From: Mallotus nudiflorus
Taxonomy: Eukaryota; Streptophyta; Magnoliopsida; Malpighiales; Euphorbiaceae
NCBI GenBank assembly: GCA_947683625.1
Contig: CANTUR010000642.1
Coordinates: 62,001 to 126,000 of the forward strand
Length of the DNA: 64,000 nt
Direction: 5' to 3'
Each line of letters starts with the position of its first letter. Position 1 is the stretch's first letter. Positions 23,101 through 34,149 of this stretch are shown here, piece after piece. Made by a program: the position numbers and the translations under genes. Below the pieces are notes generated by a model. That model was given only the letters and a program-made list of their open reading frames with translations. It ran no database searches and had not been told where the DNA came from.

Positions 23101-24898
23101 GATGCAAGAAGGCAAGCCCATAGAATTCTTTAGCGAAAAGCTAAGTGGAGCAAGTCTAAACTACCCTACATATGACAAGGAGTTCTATGCATTGGTGAGG
23201 GTTCTAAGGACATGGCAGCATTACCTTGGTTACAAAGAATTCATAATTCACACTGACCATGAGTCCTTGAAGTATCTCAAAGGACAAGGAAAGCTCAACA
23301 AGAGACATGCAAAATGGGTGGAATTCATTGAATCCTTTCCGTACATCATTAAGTACAAGCAAGGGAAAGAAAATGTGGTGGTCGATGCATTGTCAAGAAG
23401 GTATGCCTTGATCTCTAAACTTGATGCAAAATTATTAGGATTTGAATACATCAAAGATCTTTATTCTAATGATCCTGATTTTGCTAATGTTTATGGGGCA
23501 TGTGAGAAAGGGGGTTTTGATAAGTTCTATAAGTTTGATGGTTTTCTTTTTCGGGAAAACAAATTGTGTGTGCCACAAAGTTCTTTAAGAGAGTTACTTG
23601 TGAGAGAGGCACATAGCAGAGGTTTAATGGGGCATTTTGGGATTAAGAAAACTTTGGATGTGTTGGGTGACCATTTCTTTTGGCCACACATGAAAAGGGA
23701 TGTTAAGAGAATTTGTGAGAAATGCATTACTTGCAAACAAGCCAAATCCAAAGCAATGCCTCATGGTTTGTATACACCTCTTACCATACCAAATGAACCT
23801 TGGGTAGACATTTCTATGGATTTTGTTTTAGGATTACCTAGGTCCAAGGGAGGGAGAGATTCCATTTTTGTTGTTGTGGACAGGTTTAGCAAAATGGCAC
23901 ATTTCATTCCATGTCACAAGACGGATGATGCAACCCATATTGCCAATCTATTCTTCAAGGAGATTGTTAGGCTACATGGAGTGCCAAGGACCATTGTGAG
24001 TGATAGGGATGTCAAATTCCTAAGTCACTTTTGGAAGACTCTTTGGGGAAAGATGGGGACAAAGCTTTTGTATTCTACAACTTGTCATCCACAAACGGAT
24101 GGACAAACGGAGGTGGTCAATCGGACACTTTCAACACTTTTGAGGGCTGTCATCCAAAGAAATCTGAAGAATTGGGAAGAAAGTTTGCCATATGTGGAAT
24201 TTGCTTACAATAGGAGTGTGCATGGTTCAACAAATTGCTCACCATTTGAAGTTGTGTGTGGATTCAACCCAATGACTCCATTAGATTTGCTACCATTGCC
24301 ATTGGACAAAGCTAATCTAGAGGGGAAACAAAAAGTTGAGTTCATCAAGACTTTGCATGAGAGGGTGCGTGCAAACATTGAGAAGAAGACACTCCAATAT
24401 GAAAAGCAACACAACAAGGGGAGGAAGCAAGTCATTTTTGAGCCCGGAGATTGGGTGTGGGTGCACTTGAGGAAGGAAAGATTTCCTAACCAAAGGAAAT
24501 CAAAGCTTATGCCAAGAGGAGATGGTCCTTTTAAAGTGCTTCAACGCATCAACAACAATGCCTACAAGCTAGAACTTCCAAGTGAGTATGGCAATGTTAG
24601 TGCTACATTTAATGTTAGTGACTTGTCTTTGTTTGATTTAGGTGATAAAGATGATGCAGCTGATTTGAGGACAAATCCTTTTGAAGAAAGGGGGAATGAT
24701 GTGAATCCAAGTTCAAAGCCTAAAGAGATCCAAGATCCATTAATAGTACAAGAAGGCCCAATCACAAGGTCCAAATCCAAGAAGCTTCAAGAAGCCATAT
24801 TGGGTTTAATTAAGGACATTTGGAAAGCCCACGAATTTCAGCCCAATAAGGCATCCATGGAGGCCCAAGGAATAATATTTAACTTGTTTTTGTGTTAA
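20141..24898 (+). CDS. Gag-Pol polyprotein of A2 (1585 aa, open)
   Basis: A single ORF encodes the whole Ty3/gypsy polyprotein. The chosen start is MSKDTSSSS. Seen in order: a heptad-like N-terminus (about 10-45), gag capsid from MKIPSFQG (105) with WW at 155-156, zinc knuckle C330-C333-H338-C343, aspartic protease D424-S-G, RT with YFDD at 828-831, RNase H with D977 and D1039, integrase finger H1158/H1165/C1192/C1195, integrase core D1227-x60-D1288-x35-E1324, and GPF at 1462-1464. The last roughly 66 residues are encoded inside the 3' LTR. No chromodomain is recognisable. All catalytic residues checked are present, although single changes from A1 and A3 exist (VVVDALS for VVADALS, EFFSEK for AFFSEK). 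The product would be coat, reverse transcription and integration machinery. Expression is doubtful because the 5' LTR promoter is missing. Confidence 0.95.
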   Translation: MSKDTSSSSTNDHVIQAMQQQFERMFNMMAGVNEKLERHDGILNQLQGEPKERRRPPIDQEDYEGEDELDDDQVTLVGQQINPRRQARRGRPKDDVDRNLGSIKMKIPSFQGRNDPDVYLEWERKVELIFECHNYSEEKKVKLAAVEFSDYAIVWWDQFCKERHRYGERPVESWREMKQIMRKRFVPSHYYRELHQRLQTLIQGSMSVEEYHKEMEKAMIRANVVEDREATMARFLRGLNKNIAHVVDLQHYVEIEDMVNLAMKVERQLKGKRYDSKPNVGSSSSWKTSWGKKDDKPFNKSKVEENKPKIDLGNKGKGENQPNQTRGIKCFKCLGHGHIARECPNKKAMILRDGDIESESEGDSDDDMPSLEDCSDVECAKGDNLVVQRTLSLQNKHDVHREQRENLFHTHCLISNKLCNMIVDSGSCTNVASTLLVEKLKLPTTKHPRPYKLQWLNESGVVKVNKQVLVSFQIGRYKDEVLCDVLPMLAGHMLLGRPWQYDRRANHDGFKNMYTLTMDGKRFNLGPLTPKQIFEDQMRIKQQYEEMGSSLGNSLGRETFESKEKGEMSEPKNSNSFDQNGKHMVRENKEGSNERKMSVYAKMSDVKEAMLLRQHMLVLMYKEILHISNEITNGLPSVVVDFLQVYEDLFPEEIPNGLPPKRGIEHQIDFIPGASIPNRPAYRCNPEETKEIQKQVSELMEKGYVRESMSPCAVPVLLVPKKDGTWRMCVDCRAINKITVKYRHPIPRLDDMLDELHGSYLFSKIDLKSGYHQIRMREGDEWKTAFKTKHGLYEWLVMPFGLTNAPSTFMRLMNHVLRAFIGKFIVVYFDDILVYSKNLDEHVQHLTCVFDVLREEKLYANLKKCCFCTNEITFLGYIVNDKGIHVDQEKVKVIREWPTPTSVSDARSFHGLASFYRRFIKNFSTIAAPLTECIKKNVGFKWGIEQDEAFNLLKDKLSSAPLLSLPNFTKPFEIECDASGIGIGGVLMQEGKPIEFFSEKLSGASLNYPTYDKEFYALVRVLRTWQHYLGYKEFIIHTDHESLKYLKGQGKLNKRHAKWVEFIESFPYIIKYKQGKENVVVDALSRRYALISKLDAKLLGFEYIKDLYSNDPDFANVYGACEKGGFDKFYKFDGFLFRENKLCVPQSSLRELLVREAHSRGLMGHFGIKKTLDVLGDHFFWPHMKRDVKRICEKCITCKQAKSKAMPHGLYTPLTIPNEPWVDISMDFVLGLPRSKGGRDSIFVVVDRFSKMAHFIPCHKTDDATHIANLFFKEIVRLHGVPRTIVSDRDVKFLSHFWKTLWGKMGTKLLYSTTCHPQTDGQTEVVNRTLSTLLRAVIQRNLKNWEESLPYVEFAYNRSVHGSTNCSPFEVVCGFNPMTPLDLLPLPLDKANLEGKQKVEFIKTLHERVRANIEKKTLQYEKQHNKGRKQVIFEPGDWVWVHLRKERFPNQRKSKLMPRGDGPFKVLQRINNNAYKLELPSEYGNVSATFNVSDLSLFDLGDKDDAADLRTNPFEERGNDVNPSSKPKEIQDPLIVQEGPITRSKSKKLQEAILGLIKDIWKAHEFQPNKASMEAQGIIFNLFLC
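24683..24696 (+). other. Polypurine tract of A2
   Basis: GAAGAAAGGGGGAA directly before the 3' LTR, inside the pol frame. Confidence 0.85.
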
Positions 24899-25520
24899 TA
24901 ACAATTAGGGTTACATGTAGCCACCATATACAAGTTAATAGGGTAATTAATACTAAGTAATGGCTATTATTATGGGTAGTGGTTACTAAAGTTAATGGGG
25001 TAATCAATAATAAGTAATGGCTATTAATGTGGTTAATGGTTATTAAGGCCATTTAAGAGTAAAAGTAATCCTATGTGTGTGAGTCTATTTTAGTAGTGTG
25101 AGCATGGACTTGTACTCTATATAAACAAGTCCTTTGTTTTCTTTTGTAGCATGAATGAATTTGATATATGAATTATAACTTTGTTTGAGTTTTATTGTGA
25201 GGAATTTTGTCTTTAATTTCTTGCATAAACTTTGTGACTTATCAAGCTTTATTCTAGCTTGTGGTGTCAAAATCTAAATCTTTGTTTTCTTATTATTTAT
25301 CAAACATTCTTGTTTGTGGCATAAGAGGAAATTCAAAGTCTATCTTAGTATCTTTATCCTTGTTGGTAAAGGGGTTAAGTAGCATCTATCTTCTTACTTC
25401 AATCTTTGAACGATCCGAATTTGTGGATTAAATTGGTAATTTCTAGTTTTCTTTCAATTCAACTTATCATAGTATTCTTGCTATTGGGGAGTTAATTGAT
25501 GAAACCTACAATTCCCATCA
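24697..25520 (+). repeat. 3' LTR of A2 (824 bp)
   Basis: TGATGTGAATCC...ATTCCCATCA, the same length and architecture as the A1 LTR: 202 bp of Pol coding, the 57-bp repeat pair at 24933-25046, and TATATAAA at 25118-25125. Satellite follows at once. Confidence 0.92.
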
Positions 25521-27284
25521 GCATATTTACAAGACTAGGTACATACTCTGGCTTGTTAAAATCATGAATATGATTGACATAATTAAATATAGAATTTGCG
25601 CACATTTGTGCATGTTTGCGCTCAAAAACAGAACTCGTGCAAATTGCACGCAAATGGTTTTGAAAATGTGATTCCAATGTTAGAATTTGCAGATTGACCG
25701 TCCTAAAGCCATGTTCCACCATTCCAAACCCAAAAATCAAATCGATTTAATTGAGCGAACAATTTGTGCACATTTGCGCATGTTTGAACGCGAAATGTCA
25801 ACTCGTCCAAATTTGTGCACAAATGGTTCTAAATATGTTGTCAATAAACTCGTGCAATTGCATATTTCAAATATTACCAAGCACGCCTTATAGCTGGTTA
25901 GAATCATGAATACAATTGACATAATTAAATGCACAATTTTTGCATGTTTGGGCACACAAATAGAACTCGTGCAAATTGCGCGCAAATGGTTTTGAAAATG
26001 TGATCCCAATGTTACAACTGCGTATTGACCATCCTAAAATCATATTCCATCATTCCAAACTCATGAATCAAATTGATTGGACTGAATGCACAACTTGTGC
26101 ACGTTTGCGCATGTTTGAACGCAAAACGTGAACTCGTCAAAATTTGTGCACAAATGGTTTTAAAGATGTTATCCATTGTTCCAACAGCATATTTACAATG
26201 CTAGGTACATATTCTAGCTTGTTAAAATCATGAATACAATTGACATAATTAAATGCACAATTTGTGCGTGTTTCAACGCAAAAATAGAACTCGTGCATAT
26301 TGCGTGCAAATGGTTTTCAAAATGTGATCCCAATGTTACAATTGCGTATTGACCATCCTAAAATCATATTCCATCATTCTAAACTCACAAATCAAGTTGG
26401 TTTAGTTGAATGCACAATTTGCGCAAGTTTGAACGCAGAATGTGAGAGCTCGTCCAAATTCGTGCACAAATTGTTTTAAAGATGCTATCCAATGTTCCAA
26501 TAGCATATTTACAAGACTAGGTACATATTCTGGCTTGTTAAAATCATGAATATGATTGACATAATTAAATATAGAATTTGCGCACATTTGTGCATGTTTA
26601 CGCACAAAAACAGAACTCGTGCAAATTGCGCGCAAATGGTTTTGAAAATGTGATTCCAATGTTAGAATTTGCAGATTGACCGTCCTAAAGCCATGTTCCA
26701 CCATTCCAAACCCAAAAATCAAATCGATTTAATTGAGCGAACAATTTGTGCACATTTGCGCATGTTTGAACGCGAATTGTCAACTCGTCCAAATTTGTGC
26801 ACAAATGGTTCTAAATATGTTGTCAATAAACTCGTGCAATTGCATATTTCAAATATTACCAAGCATGCCTTATAGCTGGTTAGAATCATGAATACAATTG
26901 ACATAATTAAATGCACAATTTTTGCATGTTTGGGCACACAAATAGAACTCGTGCAAATTGCGCGCAAATGGTTTTGAAAATGTGATCCCAATGTTACAAC
27001 TGCGTATTGACCATCCTAAAATCATATTCCATCATTCCAAACTCATGAATCAAATTGATTGGACTGAATGCACAACTTGTGCACGTTTGCGCATGTTTGA
27101 ACGTAAAACGTGAACTCGTCAAAATTTGTGCACAAATGGTTTTAAAGATGTTATCCATTGTTCCAACAGCATATTTACAATGCTAGGTACATATTCTAGC
27201 TTGTTAAAATTATGAATACAATTGACATAATTAAATGCACAATTTGTGCGTGTTTCAACACAAAAATAGAACTCGTGCATATTG
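25521..27284. repeat. 982-bp satellite block S2
   Basis: About 1.8 units lie between A2 and A3, with unit starts at 25521 and 26503. The first unit is S1-like (CATACTCTGG, GCGCTCAAAAACAG). The second has S3-type markers (CATATTCTGG, TTTACGCAC). It ends with TATTG (27280-27284), the left target-site copy of A3, so S2 and S3 were continuous before A3 inserted. Confidence 0.95.
27280..27284. repeat. Left target-site duplication of A3 (TATTG)
   Basis: TATTG at 27280-27284 is repeated at 34145-34149. Removing the element restores the satellite reading GTGCATATTGCGTGC. Confidence 0.92.
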
Positions 27285-28107
27285 TGATGTGAATCCAAGT
27301 TCAAAGCCTAAAGAGATCCAAGATCCATTAATGGTACAAGAAGGCCCAATCACAAGGTCCAAGTCCAAGAAGCTTCAAGAAGCCATATTGGGTTTAATTA
27401 AGGACATTTGGAAAGCCCAAGAATTTCAGCCCAATAAGGCATCCGTGGAGGCCCAAGGAATAATATTTAACTTGTTTTTGTGTTAATAACAATTAGGGTT
27501 ACATGTAGCCACCATATACAAGTTAATAGGGTAATTAATACCAAGTAATGGCTATTATTATGGGTAGTGGTTACTAAAGTTAATGGGGTAATCAATAACA
27601 AGTAATGGCTATTAATGTGGGTAATGGTTATTAAGGCCATTTAAGAGTAAAAGTAATCCTATGTGTGTGAATCTATTTTAGTAGTGTGAGCATGGACTTG
27701 TACTCTATATAAACAAGTCCTTTGCTTTCTTTTGTAGCATGAATGAATTTGATATATGAATTATAACTTTGTTTGAGTTTTATTGTGAGGAATTTTGTCT
27801 TTAATTTCTTGCATAAACTTTGTGACTTATCAAGCTTTATTCTAGCTTGTGGTGTCAAAATCTAAATCTTTGTTTTCTTTTTATTTATCAAAATTCTTGT
27901 TTGTGGCATAAGAGGAAATTCAAAGTCTATCTTAGTATCTTTATCCTTGTTGGTAAAGGGGTTAAGTAGCATCTATCTTCTTACTTCAATCTTTGAACGA
28001 TCCAAATTTGTGGATTAAATTGGTAATTTCTAGTTTTCTTCTAATTCAACTTATCATAGTATTCTTGCTATTGGGGAGTTAATTGATGAAACCTACAATT
28101 CCCATCA
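27285..28107 (+). repeat. 5' LTR of A3 (823 bp)
   Basis: It starts TGATGTGAATCC next to the TATTG target copy and ends CCCATCA before the PBS. Its first 202 bp would encode the Pol C-terminus, which explains a stray 83-codon frame ending at 27486 that is not a separate gene. It contains the 57-bp repeat pair (27521-27634) and TATATAAA (27706-27713). Confidence 0.95.
27706..27713 (+). promoter_or_regulatory. TATA box in the A3 5' LTR
   Basis: TATATAAA at the conserved LTR offset; in this copy it lies upstream of a complete internal region. Confidence 0.65.
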
Positions 28108-28111
28108 TAAG

Positions 28112-28123
28112 TGGTATCAGAGC
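28112..28123 (+). other. Primer-binding site of A3
   Basis: TGGTATCAGAGC, four bases after the 5' LTR. Confidence 0.9.
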
Positions 28124-28764
28124 ATTGGCTCAAGATTGAGGTTTGCGTATCCAAAACTATCTTTTAGTTCTCAATATCTTATGTTCATCTTATATTTTGC
28201 ACCTTTCTTGCTATCTATTATTCTTGTTATTTTTTTATCTTTATTCTTCTTATCTCAAGATTTTGTTTGCAGATATCAAAAAAAAAAAAAAAATTCGTCC
28301 ATAGAAAAAAAGTATATGTTATCTTTGATATTCCTATGTTAGATCTCAGTTTACATTAATAAAAAAAAATTTGACTCTTCATATTCCATTGAGATCTATC
28401 TTTATAATTCTGTCTCTTTGTGTTCTTTGATAATCTATCTTTGTTTTTCATTTCTATTAGCCTATTTGTTACAAATTGTTCTTTTCTTTAAGCCTACCTT
28501 ATTATTTTCTTGTTAGCCTACCTTATTTTTATCATTGATTACTACATTCTTGAATTTTGATTGATTGAGAAACTTAGTTAATCTAAGAAATCAAAAGGCA
28601 AATTTGAGAGGTAAAAGGCAAAAGTGTGAGATCATTAGAGAAAAAGCCAAAATTAAGTGTAAACACGAGTGGTATACATCAATTTTGAGTGAAACACGTG
28701 AGGGAGTGTTGTGAGATTGTCTTTTTTTCTATTTTCTTTTGTTAAAATTTTAGGTTTTACAATC
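28124..28764 (+). other. Untranslated leader of A3
   Basis: Similar to the A2 leader but with shorter poly-A runs. The conserved hairpin is at 28693-28710. I see no separate gene in it. Confidence 0.75.
28693..28710 (+). promoter_or_regulatory. Conserved leader hairpin of A3
   Basis: AACAC-GTGAGGGA-GTGTT, identical to A2, 54 nt before the position of the lost gag start. Confidence 0.6.
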
Positions 28765-31700
28765 ATTTCAAAAGACACAAGTTCTTCTTCTACAAATGAT
28801 CATGTGATTCAAGCTATGCAACAACAATTCGAAAGAATGTTTAACATGATGGCGGGAGTCAATGAGAAATTGGAGAGGCATGATGGCATCCTTAACCAAT
28901 TACAAGGAGAGCCTAAAGAAAGGAGACGTCCACCAATTGACCAAGAGGACTATGAAGGAGAGGATGAATTGGATGATGATCAAGTCACCTTAGTGGGACA
29001 ACAAATCAATCCTAGGAGACAAGCTAGGAGAGGACGTCCTAAAGATGATGTTGATCGCAACCTTGGAAGCATCAAAATGAAGATTCCTTCATTCCAAGGA
29101 AGAAATGATCCAGATGTGTACCTTGAATGGGAGAGGAAAGTGGAACTCATCTTCGAATGTCACAATTATTCGGAGGAGAAAAAGGTAAAACTCGCCGCTG
29201 TTGAGTTTAGTGATTATGCAATTGTTTGGTGGGATCAATTTTGCAAGGAAAGACGTAGATATGAAGAAAGACCCGTGGAGTCTTGGAGGGAAATGAAGCA
29301 AATCATGAGAAAGAGGTTTGTTCCAAGCCACTACTATAGAGAGCTTCATCAAAGATTACAAACTCTAATTCAAGGATCCATGAGTGTGGAGGAGTATCAC
29401 AAAGAAATGGAGAAGGCTATGATTAGAGCAAATGTGGTAGAAGATCGTGAAGCTACCATGGCAAGGTTTTTGAGAGGGCTAAACAAAAACATTGCTGATG
29501 TTGTTGATTTGCAACATTACGTGGAGATTGAAGATATGGTGAATTTGGCCATGAAAGTGGAAAGGCAATTGAAAGGAAAGAGGTATGATTCTAAACCAAA
29601 TGTGGGTTCTTCTTCTTCTTGGAAAACTTCTTGGGGGAAAAAGGATGATAAACCTTTTAACAAGTCAAAAGTGGAAGAAGATAAACCTAAAATTGACTTG
29701 GGTAATAAGGGAAAGGGTGAGAATCAACCAGCCCAAACTAGGGGAATAAAATGTTTTAAGTGTTTGGGTCATGGGCACATTGCTAGGGAATGTCCAAATA
29801 AGAAAGCTATGATTCTAAGGGATGGTGATATTGAATCGGAGAGTGAGGGGGATAGTGATGATGATATGCCTTCTTTAGAAGATTATAGTGATGTTGAATG
29901 TGCTAAGGGAGATAATCTTGTTGTTCAAAGAACATTGAGTTTGCAAAATAAACATGATGTCCATAGGGAGCAAAGGGAAAATTTATTTCATACTCATTGT
30001 TTGATTTCTAACAAGTTGTGCAACATGATTGTGGATAGTGGAAGTTGTACTAATGTAGCAAGCACTTTGCTAGTGGAGAAATTGAAGTTGCCTACTACCA
30101 AGCACCCAAGACCATACAAGTTGCAATGGCTTAATGAAAGTGGAGTTGTAAAGGTAAATAAGCAAGTTCTAATTTCTTTTCAAATTGGTAGATATAAGGA
30201 TGAGGTGTTGTGTGATGTGTTACCAATGTTGGCCGGACATATGTTGTTGGGGAGACCTTGGCAATATGATAAAAGGGCTAATCATGATGGATTCAAAAAT
30301 ATGTATACTTTGACTATGGATGGAAAAAGGTTTAACCTTGGACCATTAACCCCAAAACAGATTTTTGAAGACCAAATGCGCATCAAGCAACAATATGAAG
30401 AAATGGGTTCTTCATTGGGAAATTCTTTGGGAAGGGAAACCTTTGAGAGTAAAGAAAAAGGTGAGATGAGTGAACCTAAAAATTCCAATTCTCTTGACCA
30501 AAATGGGAAACACATGGTGAGAGAAAACAAGGAAGGTTCAAATGAAAGAAAAATGAGTGTTTATGCAAAAATGAGTGATGTGAAGGAAGCTATGCTTTTG
30601 AGGCAACACATGCTTGTACTTATGTACAAGGAGATTTTGCATATTTCTAACGAAATAACCAATGGTTTGCCTAGTGTTGTTGTTGATCTTTTGCAGGTTT
30701 ATGAAGATTTATTCCCAGAAGAAATTCCAAATGGTTTGCCACCTAAAAGAGGCATTGAACACCAAATTGATTTCATACCCGGAGTAAGCATTCCAAATAG
30801 ACCAGCATATAGATGTAATCCAGAGGAGACCAAGGAAATCCAAAAGCAAGTGAGTGAGCTTATGGAGAAGGGTTATGTTCGTGAAAGCATGAGTCCATGT
30901 GCCGTACCCGTCTTGTTAGTGCCTAAGAAAGATGGAACTTGGAGGATGTGTGTTGATTATCGTGCCATCAACAAAATCACGGTGAAGTATAGACATCCCA
31001 TTCCTAGGCTAGATGACATATTGGATGAATTGCATGGTTCATATTTGTTTTCAAAAATTGATTTGAAATTTGGTTATCATCAAATTAGAATGAGAGAAGG
31101 TGATGAATGGAAAACAGCTTTTAAAACTAAACATGGTTTATATGAGTGGTTAGTAATGCCTTTTGGTTTAACTAATGCACCAAGCACTTTCATGAGATTG
31201 ATGAATCATGTTTTAAGAGCATTCATAGGAAAATTTGTTGTTGTCTATTTTGATGATATCTTGGTTTATAGTAAAAATTTAGATGAGCATGTACAACATT
31301 TGACTTGTGTTTTTGATGTGCTTAGAGAAGAGAAGTTGTATGCTAATCTAAAGAAATGTTGTTTTTGCACTAATGAAATTACTTTTCTTGGATATGTTGT
31401 CAATGACAAGGGCATTCATGTTGATCAAGAAAAGGTAAAAGTAATTAGAGAATGGCCAACACCCACAAGTGTAAGTGATGCAAGAAGCTTTCATGGTTTA
31501 GCTAGCTTTTATAGAAGGTTCATTAAAAAATTTTCTACCATAGCTGCACCTTTAACTGAATGCATCAAAAAGAATATTGGTTTTAAGTGGGGAATTGAAC
31601 AAGATGAGGCTTTTAACTTGCTAAAAGACAAATTAAGTTCTGCACCCTTATTATCTTTGCCAAATTTTACTAAACCTTTTGAGATTGAGTGCGATGCAAG

Positions 31701-33522
31701 TGGCATAGGTATTGGAGGAGTTTTGATGCAAGAAGGCAAGCCCATAGCATTCTTTAGCGAAAAGCTAAGTGGAGCAAGTCTAAACTACCCTACATATGAC
31801 AAGGAGTTCTATGCATTGGTGAGGGTTCTAAGGACATGGCAGCATTACCTTAGTTACAAAGAATTCATAATTCACACTGACCATGAGTCCTTAAAGTATC
31901 TCAAAGGACAAGGAAAGCTCAACAAGAGACATGCAAAATGGGTGGAATTCATTGAATCCTTTCCGTACATCATTAAGTACAAGCAAGGGAAAGAAAATGT
32001 GGTGGCCGATGCATTGTCAAGAAGGTATGCCTTGATCTCTAAACTTAATGCAAAATTATTAGGATTTGAATACATCAAAGATCTTTATTCTAATGATCCT
32101 GATTTTTCTAATGTTTATGGGGCATGTGAGAAAGGGGGTTTTGATAAGTTCTATAAGTTTGATGGTTTTCTTTTTCGGGAAAACAAATTGTGTGTGCCAC
32201 AAAGTTCTTTAAGAGAGTTACTTGTGAGAGAGGCACATAGCGGAGGTTTAATGGGGCATTTTGGGATTAAGAAAACTTTGGATGTGTTGGGTGACCATTT
32301 CTTTTGGTCACACATAAAAAGGGATGTTAAGAGAATTTGTGAGAAATGCATTACTTGCAAACAAGCCAAATCCAAAGCAATGCCTCATGGTTTGTATACA
32401 CCTCTTACCATACCAAATGAACCTTGGGTAGACATTTCTATGGATTTTGTTTTAGGATTACCTAGGTCCAAGGGAGGGAGAGATTCCATTTTTGTTGTTG
32501 TGGACAGGTTTAGTAAAATGGCACATTTCATTCCATGTCACAAGACGGATGATGCAACCCATATTGCCAATCTATTCTTCAAGGAGATTGTTAGGCTACA
32601 TGGAGTGCCAAGGACCATTGTGAGTGATAGGGATGTCAAATTCCTAAGTCACTTTTGGAAGACTCTTTGGGGAAAGATGGGGACAAAGCTTTTGTATTCT
32701 ATAACTTGTCATCCACAAACGGATGGACAAACAGAGGTGGTTAATAGGACACTTTCAACACTTTTGAGGGCTGTCATCTAAAGAAATCTGAAGAATTGGG
32801 AAGAATGTTTGCCACATGTGGAATTTGCTTACAATAGGAGTGTGCATGGTTCAACAAATTGCTCACCATTTGAAGTTGTGTATGGATTCAACCCAATGAC
32901 TCCATTAGATTTGCTACCATTGCCATTGGACAAAGCTAATCTAGAGGGGAAACAAAAAGCTGAGTTCATCAAGACTTTGCATGAGAGGGTGCGTGCAAAC
33001 ATTGAGAAGAAGACACTCTAATATGAAAAGCAACACAACAAGGGGAGGAAGCAAGTCATTTTTGAGCCCGGAGATTGGGTGTGCGTGCACTTGAGGAAGG
33101 AAAGATTTCCTAACCAAAGGAAATCAAAGCTTATGCCAAGAGGAGATGGTCCTTTTAAAGTGCTTCAACGCATCAACAACAATGCCTACAAGCTAGAACT
33201 TCCAAGTGAGTATGGCAATGTTAGTGCTACTTTTAATGTTAGTGACTTGTCTTTGTTTGATTTAGGTGATAAAGATGATGGAGCTGATTTGAGGACAAAT
33301 CCTTTTGAAGAAAGGGGGAATGATGTGAATCCAAGTTCAAAGCCTAAAGAGATCCAAGATCCATTAATGGTACAAGAAGGCCCAATCACAAGGTCCAAGT
33401 CCAAGAAGCTTCAAGAAGCCATATTGGGTTTAATTAAGGACATTTGGAAAGCCCAAGAATTTCTGCCCAATAAGGCATCCATAGAGGCCCAAGGAATAAT
33501 ATTTAACTTGTTTTTGTGTTAA
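28765..33522 (+). pseudogene. Gag-Pol pseudogene of A3
   Basis: It is collinear with the A2 polyprotein over its full length without frameshift, but three point changes disable it. The start ATG is ATT at 28765-28767. Codon CAA is TAA at 32779-32781, in integrase after the catalytic Glu. A second CAA is TAA at 33019-33021, before the GDWVWVH-like segment (here GDWVCVH). Zinc knuckle, VDSG, YFDD, HHCC and DD35E remain readable. Other changes include IDLKFGYHQ for IDLKSGYHQ in RT. The frame ends inside the 3' LTR at the normal stop. Confidence 0.92.
33307..33320 (+). other. Polypurine tract of A3
   Basis: GAAGAAAGGGGGAA immediately before the 3' LTR. Confidence 0.85.
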
Positions 33523-34144
33523 TAACAATTAGGGTTACATGTAGCCACCATATACAAGTTAATAGGGTAATTAATACCAAGTAATGGCTATTATTATGGG
33601 TAGTGGTTACTAAAGTTAATGGGGTAATCAATAACAAGTAATGGCTATTAATGTGGGTAATGGTTATTAAGGCCATTTAAGAGTAAAAGTAATCCTATGT
33701 GTGTGAATCTATTTTAGTAGTGTGAGCATGGACTTGTACCCTATATAAACAAGTCCTTTGCTTTCTTTTGTAGCATGAATGAATTTGATATATGAATTAT
33801 AACTTTGTTTGAGTTTTATTGTGAGGAATTTTGTCTTTAATTTCTTGCATAAACTTTGTGACTTATCAAGCTTTATTCTAGCTTGTGGTGTCAAATTCTA
33901 AATCTTTGTTTTCTTTTTATTTATCAAACTTTCTTGTTTGTGGCATAAGAGGAAATTCAAAGTCTATCTTAGTATCTTTATCCTTGTTGGTAAAGGGGTT
34001 AAGTAGCATCTATCTTCTTACTTCAATCTTTGAACGATCCAAATTTGTGGATTAAATTGGAAATTTCTAGTTTTCTTCTAATTCAACTTATCATAGTATT
34101 CTTGCTATTGGGGAGTTAATTGATGAAACCTACAATTCCCATCA
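33321..34144 (+). repeat. 3' LTR of A3 (824 bp)
   Basis: The partner of 27285-28107. It ends CCCATCA, followed by the right target copy TATTG. It contains the 57-bp repeat pair (33557-33670) and a TATA box (33742-33749). Confidence 0.95.
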
Positions 34145-34149
34145 TATTG
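34145..34149. repeat. Right target-site duplication of A3 (TATTG)
   Basis: It matches 27280-27284 exactly and begins satellite block S3. Confidence 0.92.

Larger units (their letters stand above)
19247..25520 (+). mobile_element. Ty3/gypsy LTR retrotransposon A2
   Basis: It consists of a 200-bp 5' LTR remnant, PBS, leader, a full open gag-pol, polypurine tract and a complete 3' LTR. The first 624 bp of the 5' LTR, including the TATA box, are missing; B begins there. The right flank is satellite starting GCATATTTAC; the left target-site copy was lost with the rest of the LTR. The ORF is undamaged but the element has no promoter of its own upstream. Confidence 0.93.
27285..34144 (+). mobile_element. 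Complete Ty3/gypsy LTR retrotransposon A3 (6860 bp)
   Basis: Both LTRs, PBS, polypurine tract and a 5-bp target duplication are present, so this is the reference copy that fixes LTR boundaries for the family. The LTRs differ by about seven substitutions and one indel over 823 bp (counted by eye, about 0.9%), indicating a fairly recent insertion. It belongs to a subfamily distinct from A1/A2 (for example GATCCAAAT for GATCCGAAT in the LTR; VDYRAIN in RT). The ORF is inactivated. Confidence 0.95.

Noticed and set aside
27285..27486. Short gene or pol fragment upstream of A3
   Set aside because: It is the coding portion of the A3 5' LTR, identical in position to the 3' copy.
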